Below are positions 46,901-56,750 of a stretch of 64,000 nt of DNA, piece by piece. The position numbers and the translations under genes are program-made. Source of the stretch: Girardinichthys multiradiatus (lineage: Eukaryota; Chordata; Actinopteri; Cyprinodontiformes; Goodeidae). The notes beneath the pieces are model-generated. The model did not search any database and was not told where the DNA came from. It saw only the letters and a program-made list of their open reading frames with translations. How positions within the stretch are numbered: the first letter of the stretch is position 1; each line of letters opens with the position of its first letter. The stretch is from positions 14,543,276-14,607,275 of the forward strand of contig NC_061818.1 of NCBI RefSeq assembly GCF_021462225.1, given 5' to 3'.

Positions 46901-49900
46901 ACAAAAGGTTTCACTCCAGTGCATCAGTCTCGACTCACCCCTCCCCGGGACGAGTGGACTCTAGCAGGCACTTGCCAGGCGCATGGTCTCGTTACGTAGC
47001 TGAGAGTGTAGCATGACAGCCCCGTGAGGAGGAGGAGGAAGCCAGAGAGACGCTAGTTGAGATTTGGAAAACCAGAGACAGAATTGGTTTTAAAGCCAAA
47101 CGCAACCGCACTTTGTATTCTAACCCAATGACCGTGGTGAACCACACTTAACCTGTGCGAGTCGGTATGTCGCATATGTTGTAAAACAGTAGCAACTAAA
47201 CGCGGCAATTCAACAAACATGAACCTGCACCTAAAGCATAAATCATCCGATGCAGTTTTCCCAGCTGGGGGAAAAAAACAGGCCGTCTCCGTCTTCCCGA
47301 CAGTCCACCATCACTGGAGCGTTTAATCTTCTAATCTGCCAGACTAAAGTAGCTACAGATTTGCATGTGGTCACTCGAGGCATCTGCTTTAATTCAAATG
47401 GAGTGCTTGTGTGGTTAGTTTGCTTTTTGTTTAAAAAACTGGCAGTTTTGCCCTCTTTCCCTGTCTGAGCCTAATGATTAATATTTTTTGCAGGGCTATT
47501 TTGAGGGACAAATGTACAGAGACTTCATAGTCCATTTTATTTATCGTTTTTGAGTGTTTATTCATTTTGTATATTTAAAATGTCTTCAAGTGTTAAATGT
47601 TATTTAGAAATTCAAGTTTATTGATCTTTAAGAGGGTGTAGCTCCTTGCATTATTATTATATTACTTGAAAATGGTCTCCACACAATAATATTATCGTTT
47701 ATCGCAATACTCTCTGGACAATTTATCGTCCAGCAAACTTTGTTATCGTGACAGGCCTAGTGGTGGTAGCATCATGCTTTACTTGATCGAGGGCAGAGAA
47801 ATTAGTCAGAGTCGATGGGAAGATGAATTGAGCTAAATACAGGACAATCTGGGAAAAAAACCTGTTAGAGGCTAGAAAAGGCTTGAGACTAGGATGGAGG
47901 TTTATCTTCTAGCGGCACAACAACATACAGCCAGAGCTACAATGAAATAGTTTTGATCAAAGCACATGCATGTTTCAGGATGGCCCAGTCAAAGTCCAGA
48001 CCTAAATCCAACAGAAAATCTGTGACAAGACTTGCTTGAAAACCGATGTTCTCCATCCGTTCTCACTGAGCTACAAATGCATGCTTATTTTCAGATTTGT
48101 TTTCAAAAGAAAAATGAAAACATATTCTTTTCTTTCCACTTCACAATGCTGCACTATCTTGTTTCAGTTTTGTTGTACCCTGACATAATGTAGAAAAGTT
48201 CAAGGGGTATGAATACTTTTGAAAAGCACTGTATCATCAAACATTAATTTTATTTACATGACTAGAATAGTCTTTAACGCCCAACAGGAAGCAGCTGTAA
48301 CAAACTGGTTTGTTTATTATGCACTACTTGGTGAAAACAGAATGGAGGCTTTTGAACATCACTTAGAATAACTGACTGCCTTCCCACGCTGTCTGCACTC
48401 ATTAAATATTAAACCTTTAGATTAAACAAAAACTGACTATCCCATCATAGGTTAGCAAAAATAAAACATTAAACAGCCTCTATATAACAGTTCCTTTCAT
48501 ATACCTCTAAAAGATAATCATTTGAGGAAACAAAATCATAAGTTATGGATTTTAATCTTGTCAGATATTTAAGGTTAGGTGGAAAGGTAGGTACCTGGAT
48601 CATATCATTTTGAAGTGAAACAGATGGAGGAAGCAAAGGAAATCAGGATACGAGTAAAATGTATGCGACCATGAAACTAATAAAGACACGAGTGACAATC
48701 TTCTAACAAGTTTGGAAAGCTTGCCAGCACTACACTTTGATGCCTGCATTTTGACAAGCCAAACGTGCAGCTGAACACAAGGTGTCATCGTTGCTGTCCA
48801 ATCAAAGCGTCCTATTAACCATATGGAAACACACACTTAGTTGAGACTGGCAGACAAGCATTTTCCAGTGAACAGAGTGTTGGTGAAAACTGGAAAACAA
48901 CCCAGAGCTAAACTAGTTAATGTACTCAGTCGCATTGACACACAGGTGACTGATATGCCAGGGCTCATGCACGGGAGACAAGAAGCAAAACAACGATTTG
49001 GTACCACATCGATCTTAAGTGCACATATCTGTGAAGCTTCATGTGTGTCAGTTTGAACTAATGAAGATTGTAGCGTAAAAATAAATCAAACTGTGCTGAG
49101 TGTGTTCAGAGAGCAAAATCTGATCAATCTAAGCTTTTAGAAATACACTTGTGTATTTAAAGGCACAGACAGAACAGACACTTGACGCAGGCTAGCTAAC
49201 ATATCTGCATGCAATCACATAGTTCATGATTCATTGGAGCACTGGGAGCTGCAGTGTGTGCCATTATGCCATCATTCTGTCAGTCTTCTATCTCTGAGCT
49301 CTTTGCATAATACAAAATGCAGTCCTGGTCATATTTGTGATGCCAGATTCAATCTTTTTGATATGATTCAGCTGCTTTTCCTTCTGTGCTTAATAATGTC
49401 TTGAAGGAATCCCAGAAGGACAAGAGCTACCAAGAATGACAACAAGGATGCTGTTTAGATGGCACATATTTAGGAGGGATAATCTGAATGACTTGGCAAA
49501 CAAGACTCACAATGGAGGAGGTTCGTGTCAGCACTGTGATCACAACTGAGCAGAGAAACAGCTGAGCACATTCAGCTTCACAATCCACAGAGGAAAAACA
49601 CGATTATATTTTTTTCTATCTGCCTAAATTTATGTTATGTTTGTCCAGGGGGAAATCATCTGTTTTTACTTGCGGGAAAGACCCAAACTTTTCTAAGTGC
49701 AATGCTTTTATTCTAACTAGAGATGCACTGAGAAATGGGCTAGTGATCAGAATCAGTTTTACTCTTGACCGACTCTCATTAGTTATTGGCTAGTCAGAGA
49801 CCAGAAACCAAACAATTTTCTAATCAGAAAAGGCACAAAACATAAGCACCAGCAGGTGGCACTCACAACACTCTTCAGTGTGGAAGTAGTTACTGTGTGA

Positions 49901-52153
49901 AGAAGACTGTTAGCAATTTTGAGCATTACTGACTGTCTAAAATGAAGTTAGAAGACAGACGTTGTAAGAAGCTACTTGAAAGAGAAGTTTATTTTCAGGC
50001 TGCCACAATGAGCAGTCTGTCTACGTTCCACTCCGGCAGGGTACAAACCTTGCAGTAATTACACACTCTTAATAGCCAATGAGCGTATTCACAATGCATC
50101 CACAAAGCAGCGCATGGCCATCTGGCAAAATTAGACCATCCACACCAATCAGAAGGAAACTGAATGAGCACAACATCCGTATTTTATGTGTTATTAATGT
50201 TCTGAAACGGCCCAGCCAGAGTCCAGAGTTGAATCTGATAGACAAACTGTGAAGGGAGCTAAAGATTAGTATGATGGCAGGAGAGAGCTCAGTAACTTTT
50301 GTTTTTTGTTCAATTATGGTTCATGCTACTTCAAACATGTCATTGCTAAGCAATGTACATTTTCAACTTATGCAGAAAATACTAAAAATATTTAGTTGTT
50401 ATTTGCAGTCCTTAACAAACAACTGGGATCGGCAGATCAGGAATTGGTAGAATTGTTGGTTGAAAATCAACCACAGGATCTCTGATTGATGCATCTCTAA
50501 TAGTCTTAGATTAGAGTGTGTGGAACTTGCACATCTCTTTTTGATTTTTCTATTGCGACAAACAACATTCTGACTAAAAACCCTTTTACTGATCAGATTT
50601 CATACAGAAAGAAAAAGAGGCAATCATTTACTCCTTCACAAATTCGATCAGCTTCCAGTTCAACAGCACACATTTCCATGGCAATAAAGATGCCTGCTAG
50701 GAGATAACCATATTATTATTTTGTTTTATAAACATAAGCCTAATTTTTATATTTCAGAAGAGCCATTATATTATAGGTTGGTTTCCGAGATGTTTGCATT
50801 GACAGGGACATTATAAAAAGCTGATTACCTGGCACACACAGATCAGGTAATTAACGCCCCATTGTAATAATTCAGTTTTGCAATTAGATTGCTAGAACAT
50901 TAAACCGCAATCACAGACCTCAGATTAGTTTTGATCTTTCCATAAATCTGTGCTCATAAATTATGTGAAACACCCCAAGGCAATAAATTAAATCTTTCTG
51001 CTGGCCAACAACATGTCAGGGGATTATAGAAAACGTTCCACACCAAGAAAACTTGTCTATAATGGTTCCCTCTGTCTGTCTCTCCATTTTAGACTCACCT
51101 GCGTAAGAAGCAGCTCTAGTGCCCGTGCTGCCTCATGGTTGAGCTCCTTCATCCCACTCCTCTCCACAGTATCAATCACATGGAGCAGATCTGGCTCCCA
51201 CAGGACTGCTGTGCTGCTGTACTGCAACAACTGTAAACAAGGCACACAATCAGAAATAGAAAGGAGCAACCTTCCACAGGGGATGTGAAGAATTTAAATC
51301 AAGGAAGTTTCTAAAACTAACAGACTATAATAAGTGAGGTAATGTACATGTTGTACATTAATGTGTAGAAGGTGCCGGCAGTGAGGATGCTTTTAAAAAT
51401 AGTAACTTTCTTGTCTTGTAAATATTGCCATACAATGTACAATAAATCTGACTTTTTTTTGCCACAAAACAAAGTCCTTTAAAATTCAAGGTCATTATCC
51501 CATGCAGCATATTGTGGCACTAATTAATTTATAAAAGGGCAATAAAATACCTAAACAATGGGGGTGGTTTTCATTCCTGCATACTGTTGCAAACTATTTA
51601 TTCAAGACAGTAACCATAAAAATGTTAGGTTATCTAGGCTACTGAGTCTTTCCTCTGAACCTTTGGGCAGTCTGGCTACATATTGATTAGCCAATATAGC
51701 CTTGTACATTAGATATAAACTTACATTTAACCTAAAAATTGCACAAAACATTTTTTTTTTTACCAAATCGATTTAATCATGTCACAATTCTTTGGTGTGT
51801 TTCAGGACTAGGGCTAACTAGTAGTTCAACCCACTCCTACTAGTTCCTACCCAGCAAAAACTGACTGAAACATTCAGGTCTGCATTCCTCTCAACAGCAA
51901 TTTATTAGTAATTTTGTTGCACTTGTCTTGCATTAACCTATATCACACAATATACATCTTCATTACTCAGGTGATGTAAAAACGTTTGGATTATGATATA
52001 CATTACCTTCTAATATAAAGCAATGTGTGTGTGGGACATGTCTTACAAGTGTTATGAGTCTGAGAAGAGCGGGGTGCAGAAGGCCTTTCTCTCCTGAGTT
52101 GAGCTTACAGTACAGGAGGAAACGAGACCAAGGCTGACACACTGCGTGCTCAG
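40874..52153 (-). CDS. mei1: mei1-like gene (meiosis inhibitor 1), C-terminal exons
   Basis: Exons read: 52153-52047, 51230-51099, 45055-44872, 40917-40874, with consensus splice sites and matching phases. They give about 155 C-terminal residues, mostly helical and Leu-rich (e.g. PWSRFLLYCKLNSGEKGLLH, ALLRLITL, LWEPDLLHVIDTVERSGMKE, EAARALELLLTQ), as expected for the HEAT/ARM-like MEI1 protein needed for meiotic double-strand breaks in mammals. The identity rests on helical character and mainly on synteny: in human MEI1 is the neighbour of CCDC134 on the same strand. I did not align it residue by residue, and exons may be missed. More 5' exons must lie right of 52.2 kb or beyond the window; I could not find them. 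Confidence 0.5.
41181..42976 (-). mobile_element. Tc1-like element with about 200-base inverted repeats, decayed; contains a SINE
   Basis: The ends share TGTCACTCATTTCAGAAAGT and flanking text in inverted order. The minus-strand transposase survives in pieces: 42640-42362 (HTH and linker, KKCGRERCTSNIGEKIV) and 42072-41827 (MLDWPTNTSELNPIENQWAV, normally S-P-D-L-N-P-I-E). Not functional. Related to the element at 43.8-44.8 kb. Confidence 0.8.
41371..41717 (+). repeat. tRNA-derived SINE (V-SINE-like) with 15-base target duplication
   Basis: 5' head GGGCTGCACGGTGGCGCAGT and TGGTAGC resembles a tRNA A box, and GGTTCGATTCC the B box. The central block GTGGGTTCTCACCGGGTACT and CCTCCCACAGTCCAAAGACAT is the conserved domain I associate with V-SINEs. 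The 3' end is AATAAGCAGTAGAAAATGAC with (GACT)n. Flanked by GACTTACATAGAATA at 41356-41370 and 41718-41732. Confidence 0.85.
43780..44832 (+). mobile_element. Degenerate Tc1-like element with internal deletion
   Basis: Plus-strand relic: TGAAAGGCCATTGCTAAAGA, GGGCACTGGACTGTTGCTCA and GGAAATCAAGGTCCCAGAGT are transposase text. The catalytic C-terminal third is partly deleted before CTCCATGCCACACTGC. The right end (GATGTACCTGTA) matches the left end of the element at 41181. Confidence 0.75.
44872..45055 (-). CDS. mei1: mei1-like exon (putative penultimate)
   Basis: 184 bases, phase 0 to phase 1: IQRSVPLPTEGHKLRVRKMM and PKANPVLFCRLFLTHTI. The acceptor is TTCTCCTAG and the donor GTATAT (weak). 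Sits between two transposon-rich stretches. The long clean frame and codon usage support an exon, but family membership is inferred. Confidence 0.5.
45287..45868. repeat. Inverted SINE dimer forming a palindrome, flanked by a 12-base target duplication
   Basis: The left arm (45287-45590) is the SINE in minus orientation and the right arm (45591-45868) in plus orientation. About 250 bases (45290-45537 versus 45591-45845) are inverted copies with only a handful of differences; the 53 bases 45538-45590 form the loop. AGTTTACATTGC flanks the whole unit at 45275-45286 and 45869-45880. Both arms lack the first part of the tRNA head, and only the right arm has the 3' tail. Confidence 0.9.
46764..47759 (+). 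mobile_element. hAT-type DNA transposon, 996 bases, with 8-base target duplication
   Basis: Ends TAGGCTTGTTGCAATAA and, inverted, TAGGCCTGTCACGATAA. Flanked by GTGGTGGT at 46756-46763 and 47760-47767, the 8-base duplication expected for hAT elements. Carries the remains of the 5' part of a ZBED-type transposase gene; the catalytic domain is deleted. Confidence 0.9.
47159..47326 (+). pseudogene. BED zinc-finger fragment of a hAT transposase
   Basis: ESVCRICCKTVATKRGNSTN then MNLHLKHKSSDAVFPAGGKK: the Cys-X2-Cys and His-X-n-His arrangement of BED fingers in hAT/ZBED transposases. Upstream KPNATAL in the same region is the family's preceding motif, but frames are broken. A stop (TAA) follows at 47324. 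Only a DNA-binding scrap remains. Confidence 0.8.
48240..49720. other. mei1-like intron, nothing recognised
   Basis: A+T-rich, no repeat ends or exons that I can support. Small frames at 48600-48836 (minus) and 48841-49056 (plus) lack family features. Confidence 0.35.
49725..50505. mobile_element. hAT-like MITE with 10-base terminal inverted repeats and older nested material
   Basis: Starts TAGAGATGCACTGAG and ends with TGCATCTCTA, text typical of the AGAGATGCACCGATC fish hAT family. It includes a Tc1 scrap at about 50200-50270 (GGCCCAGCCAGAGTCCAGAG). I could not match a target duplication. Confidence 0.5.
51099..51230 (-). CDS. mei1: mei1-like internal exon
   Basis: 132 bases, 44 codons, phase 0 both sides: LLQYSSTAVLWEPDLLHVID and ERSGMKELNHEAARALELLL. 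The acceptor is TTGTTTACAG and the donor GTGAGT. Confidence 0.7.
52047..52153 (-). CDS. mei1: mei1-like internal exon
   Basis: 107 bases, entering in phase 1 and leaving in phase 0: EHAVCQPWSRFLLYCKLNSG and EKGLLHPALLRLITL. The acceptor is TTCCATCAG and the donor GTAAGA. Well-formed splice sites and a hydrophobic-helix pattern. Confidence 0.65.
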
Positions 52154-52529
52154 CTGATGGAAACATGCAACAGTGTTAATAACATAGATGAGAAGAAAAT
52201 GTTCATTTGAATAGAGTGTTTGTGTAAAATCTTGTGTTGAATGAACTAAGTACAGAGCACAGGGTTGCGGTATCACCATATAGAACCGAACTACAGGTCC
52301 AGAGAGTACAAACAAGAAGGTAAAAGAATTAAACACACAAAACATGGACAATATTGTCACAATAATTTGGGCTTAAATGCGCATTTTTATTTATTTATTG
52401 TGGCTTTCCCTTATTTACACGTGGCTACAATTGACAAAAATATTCATATAAAAAGACCTGAGCAAGCTGCAGGGAGCTTCATGTGGTCATTAGCAATGTG
52501 ATTTCCTGGCTCAAGACGGCGGCAATCGA

Positions 52530-52915
52530 GGAGCTCAATGTTAGCCTCCTTCATCCCTTCCAAAAACAAGTTTGATTTGTATCTGGTGCCATCGTTCCGT
52601 TGGAACACACACTAATGATCAAGTTCTAACCATGCAGCTGTTCATTTGAGGTGGAGTTATATAATTTGAAGAGTTGTCCTTCTTTTGTAATACTCCATCC
52701 AGTTTGTAGCAATGCACCAGCCACACTGGAACTAAAGATGACCTCAACATGATGCTACAACTACCATGCTTAAAAGCTGTTTACAATTTTCCTTGGTTTG
52801 AGAGCCTCATCTTGACTAATCAAAACATTTGTCTTGTCATTTTTGCTTAATAGCTAAATCTTCGTCTCATCTGAACGTGAAAAAGTAGGATATTGTCCTT
52901 GGAGGCAGCTCCAAT
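52530..52915 (-). mobile_element. Tc1-like relic
   Basis: GATGACCTCAACATGATGCT and CTTCGTCTCATCTGAACGTG are Tc1 transposase text read on the minus strand. No open frame. Confidence 0.5.
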
Positions 52916-52929
52916 TTACATTATTAATA

Positions 52930-55900
52930 GGGTTCTACTCGTACTCGTCGTCTTCCGCTTATCCGGGACCAGGTTGCGGGGGCAGCAGACTTAGCAGAGA
53001 CGCCCAGACGTCCCTCTCTCCAGACACCTCCTCCAGTTCCTCCAGGGGAGCCCAAGGCGCTCCCAGGCCAGCCAAGAGACATAATCCCTCCAGCGTGTCC
53101 TGGGCCGTCCCCTGGGCCTCCTCCCGGTGGGACGTGCCTGGAACACCTCCCGAGGAAGGCGTCCAGGAGACATCCGGTATAGATGCCCGAGCCACCTCAA
53201 CTGGCTCCTCTCGATGTGGAGGAGCAGCGGCTCTACTCCGAGCCCCTCCCAGATGGCCGAGCTCCTCACCCTATCTCTAAGGGAGTGCCCGGCCACCCTA
53301 GGGAGGAAGCTCATTTCAGCCGCTTGTATCCGGGATCTCGTTCTTTCGGTCATGACCCAAAGTTCATGGCCATAGGTGAGGGTAGGAACGTAGACCGACC
53401 AGTAAATTGAGAGCTTTGCTTTTCAGCTCAGCTCTCTCTTCACCACAACGGACCGGCACAGCGCCCCCATTACTGCGGCAGCCGCACCGATCCGTCTGTC
53501 GATCTCCCGCTCCATTCTTCCCTCACTCGTGAACAAGACCCCGAGATACTTAAACTCCTCCACTTGAGGCAGGAACTCCCCTCCAACCTGAAGAGGACAA
53601 GCCACCCTTTTCCGGTCGAGAACCATGGCCTCGAACTTGGAGGAGCTGATCCTCATCCCAGGCGCTTCACACTCGGCTGCGAACCGCCACAGCGCATGCT
53701 GTAGGTCTTGGCTAGAGGGGGCCAGCAGGACCACGTCATCCGCAAAAAGAAGAGACGAAATCCACTGGTCCCCAAACCAGACCCCCTCCGGCCCTTGGCT
53801 GCGTCTAGAAATCCTGTCCATAAAAGTTATGAACAGGACCAGTGACAAAGGGCAGCCCTGCCGGAGTCCAACATGCACTGGGAACAGGTCCAACTTAGTG
53901 CCGGCAATGCGGACCAAACTCCTACTCCGCTCGTACAAGGACCGGATGGCCCCTAATAAAGGGCCCCCGATTCCATACTCCTGGAGCACCCCCCACAGGG
54001 CATCATGAGGGACACAGTCGAATGCTTTCTCCAGGTCCACAAAACACATGTGAACCGGTTGGGCAAACTCCCATGAACCCTCGAGCACCCTGTAGAGGGT
54101 ATAGAGCTGGTCCAGTGTTCCACGGCCGGGACGAAAACCACACTGCTCCTCCTGAAGCCGAGGTTCGACTATCGGTCGGACTCTCCTCTCCAATACTCTG
54201 GCGTAGGCCTTACCAGGGAGGCTGAGGAGTGTGATCCCCCTGTAGTTGGAACACACCCTCCGGTCCCCTTTCTTATGAAGGGGGACCACCACCCCAGTCT
54301 GCCAGTCCAGAGGCACTGTCCCCGACCGCCACGCAATGTTGAAGAGGCGTGTCAACCATGACAGCCCTACTACATCCAGAGACTTGAGGTACTCAGGGCG
54401 GATCTCATCCACCCCCGAAGCCTTGCCACCGCGGAGCTTTTTAACCACCTTGGTGACTTCAGCCTGGGTGATGAAAGAGTCCAACCCCGAGTCCCCAGCC
54501 TCTGTTTCCACCACGGAATGTGTGATGGGAGGATTGAGGAGATCCTCGAAGTACTCCTTCCACCGCCCAATAATGTCCTCAGTCGAGGTCAGCAGTCTCC
54601 CGCCCCCACTATAAACAGTGTTGGCGAAGCACTACTGCCCCCTCCTGAGGCGCCGGACGGTTCGCCAGAATCGCTTCGAGGCCAACCGGTAGTCCTTCTC
54701 CATGGCCTCACCGAACTCCTCCCAGGCCTGAGTTTTTGCCTCTGCCACAGCCCGGGCCGCAGCACGCTTGGCCTCACGGTACCCGTCAGCCGCCTCAGGA
54801 GTCCCACAAGCCAACCACAGCCGATAGGACTCCTTCTTCATCTTAACAGCATCCCTTACTGCCGGTGTCCACCACCGGGTTCTGGGATTGCCGCCGCGAC
54901 AGGCACCGCAGACCTTACCGACGCAGCTACGGGCAGCAGCATCGACAATAGATGCGGAGAACATGGTCCACTCGGACTCTATGTCTCCAACATCCCCCGG
55001 GATCTGGTCGAAGCTCTCCCGGAGGTGGGAGTTGAATACATCCCTGGCCGAGGGCTCCGCCAGGCGTTCCAGGCAGACCCTCACTATGCGCCTGGGCCTG
55101 CCAAGTCTGTCCGGCTTTCTCCTCCTCCAGCGGATCCAACTCACCACCAGGTGATGATCAGTGGACAGCTCAGCCCCTCTCTTCACCCGAGTGTCCAAAA
55201 CATGCGGCCGAAGGTCTGATGATACGACAACAAAGTCGATCATCAACCTCCTGCCTAGGGTGTCCTGGTGCCAAGTGCACTGATGGACACCCTTATGTTT
55301 GAACATGGTGTTCATTATGGACAATCCGTGACTAGCACAGAAGTCCAATAACAGAACACCACTCGGATTCAGATCGGGGAGGCCATTCCTCCCGATCACG
55401 CCTCTCCAGGTGTCACTGTCGTTCCCAACGTGGGCGTTGAAGTCCCCCAGCAGAAAAATGGAGTCCCTGGGAGGGGCACTATCCAGCACCCCCGACAGGG
55501 ACGCCAAGAAGGCCGGGTACTCTGCACTACCACTCGGACCGTAGGCTGAAATGGTAGTCAGAGACTTCTCCCCAACCCGAAGGCGCAGGGATACGACCCT
55601 CTCATCCACTGGGGTAAACCCCAACACGAGACGGCTGAGCTGGGGGGCAACAAGAAAACCCACACCAGCCCGCCGCCTCTCCCCGTGGGCCACTCCAGAG
55701 TAGAAGAGAGTCCAGCCCCTCTCGAGGAGATGGGTTCCAGAGCCCACGCTGAGCGTGGAGGCGAGCCCGACTATTTCTAGTCAATATCTCTCGACCTCCC
55801 GCACAAGCTCAGGCTCCTTCCCCCCCAGCGAGGTGACATTCCACGTCCCTAGAGCCAGCCTAAGCATCCGGGAATCGGGCCGCTGAGGTCTCCACCTTCG

Positions 55901-56290
55901 TCTGCTACCCAATCCTCTTCGCACTGGTCCCTCACAGTTCCTGCAGGTGGTGGGCCCACTGGGGGATGGCCTTGTGTCTCTCGTTCAGGCTTGGCCCGGT
56001 CGGGTCCCGCGAGGGGCAACCCAGCCACCAGGCGCTCTCCGACGAGTCCCGACCCCAGGCCTGGCTCCAGGGTGGGACCCCGGCTCCGCCGTACCGGGCG
56101 ACCTCACGTGCCTCGATATTTTGTTCTTCATGAGGGATGAACCACTCTTTGTCTGACCCATCACCTAGAGCCTGTTTGCCATTGGAGACCCTACCAGGGG
56201 CATTTAGGCCCCAGACAACATAGCCTCTAGGATCATTTGAGCACTCAAACCCCTCCACCACGTTAAGGTGGCGGTTCAAGGGTTCTAGCA
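52930..56290 (-). mobile_element. RTE-like non-LTR retrotransposon, near full length
   Basis: The minus-strand element has its 3' end at about 52930 (ACTCGTACTCGTCGTCTTCC on the plus strand, with a short ACTCGT repeat). A C+G-rich body codes for endonuclease and reverse transcriptase (55747-52991), with a non-coding or ORF1-like leader to about 56290. It is one of the commonest fish LINE types by sequence appearance; I place it near RTE/Rex3 by the reverse transcriptase motifs, not with certainty. A partial second copy is at 1060-1975. Confidence 0.88.
52991..55747 (-). pseudogene. LINE endonuclease-reverse transcriptase, two in-frame stops
   Basis: One frame of 919 codons is interrupted only by TAG at 54634-54632 and TGA at 53425-53423. 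The endonuclease part has [24 protein letters not shown] and [10 protein letters not shown]. The reverse transcriptase part has GGKASGVDEIRPEYLK, VVPLHKKGDRR, NYRGITLLSLPGKAYA, FVDLEKAFDCV, GLRQGCPLS and LFADDVVLLA (catalytic Asp pair). The C-terminal domain contains RWLGHLYRM. The absence of frameshifts indicates a recent copy. Confidence 0.88.
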
Positions 56291-56344
56291 GTTTTTAATT
56301 TAGGACAGGTTTGAGCCATGGATGTTCCTGTGTGGTTTTTGAAC

Positions 56345-56660
56345 ATTCTAACCAAGAGGTGCACAGGTCCAGTCCTCGGGAGCTGCTATCCTGCAGCTTT
56401 TAGATGCATCCCTGCTCCAACATACTTTAGTAAAATGGCTAAATTTTCACATCAGCATGTCATTCAGTTCTCTGTGTTCCTCAATCTTTGTCCTCCGGGT
56501 CCATTATCCTGCATGTTTCCATGTGTCCTTTCAGCCACACTCCTGACTTAGATAAATGGGTAACTAAGAGTCTCCTGCAGAACTAGATGGCATGCTGAGA
56601 AGGTAATAAAATCATTTTAATGAGGTGCACTGGAGTAGAGATACATCTACAACATAAAGG
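56345..56660. repeat. Non-autonomous repeat (MITE-like) block
   Basis: TCCAGTCCTCGGGAGCTGCT, TCCTGCATGTTTCCATGTGT and GCATGCTGAGAAGGTAATAA, related to text at 770-925 and 58853-59218: the common fish repeat with 'GGTCCTCGAGGGCC ... CTGGAGTTTGACACC' ends. Class not assigned. Confidence 0.5.
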
Positions 56661-56750
56661 TGTACACTGACCTAACTGATGTGTTCACTGGAAGGGAACA
56701 GTTTGGGTCAGACATAGTTCAAACATATCATTTAAAGCCCAAAATATATA

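Larger units (their letters stand above)
45881..48235 (+). mobile_element. Degenerate Tc1-like element split by a hAT insertion
   Basis: Left end GCAAAAGTATTCACATCCCT, right end AAAGTTCAAGGGGTATGAAT and ACTTTTGAAAAGCACTGT, about 1.36 kb without the insertion. Transposase remnants include CACAGACCTCTGTTCAACCC and CAGTCAAAGTCCAGACCTAA. The hAT element sits at 46764-47759. Confidence 0.8.

Noticed and set aside
48841..49056. 71-codon plus-strand frame
   Set aside because: No motif, no splice context, no similar sequence known to me.
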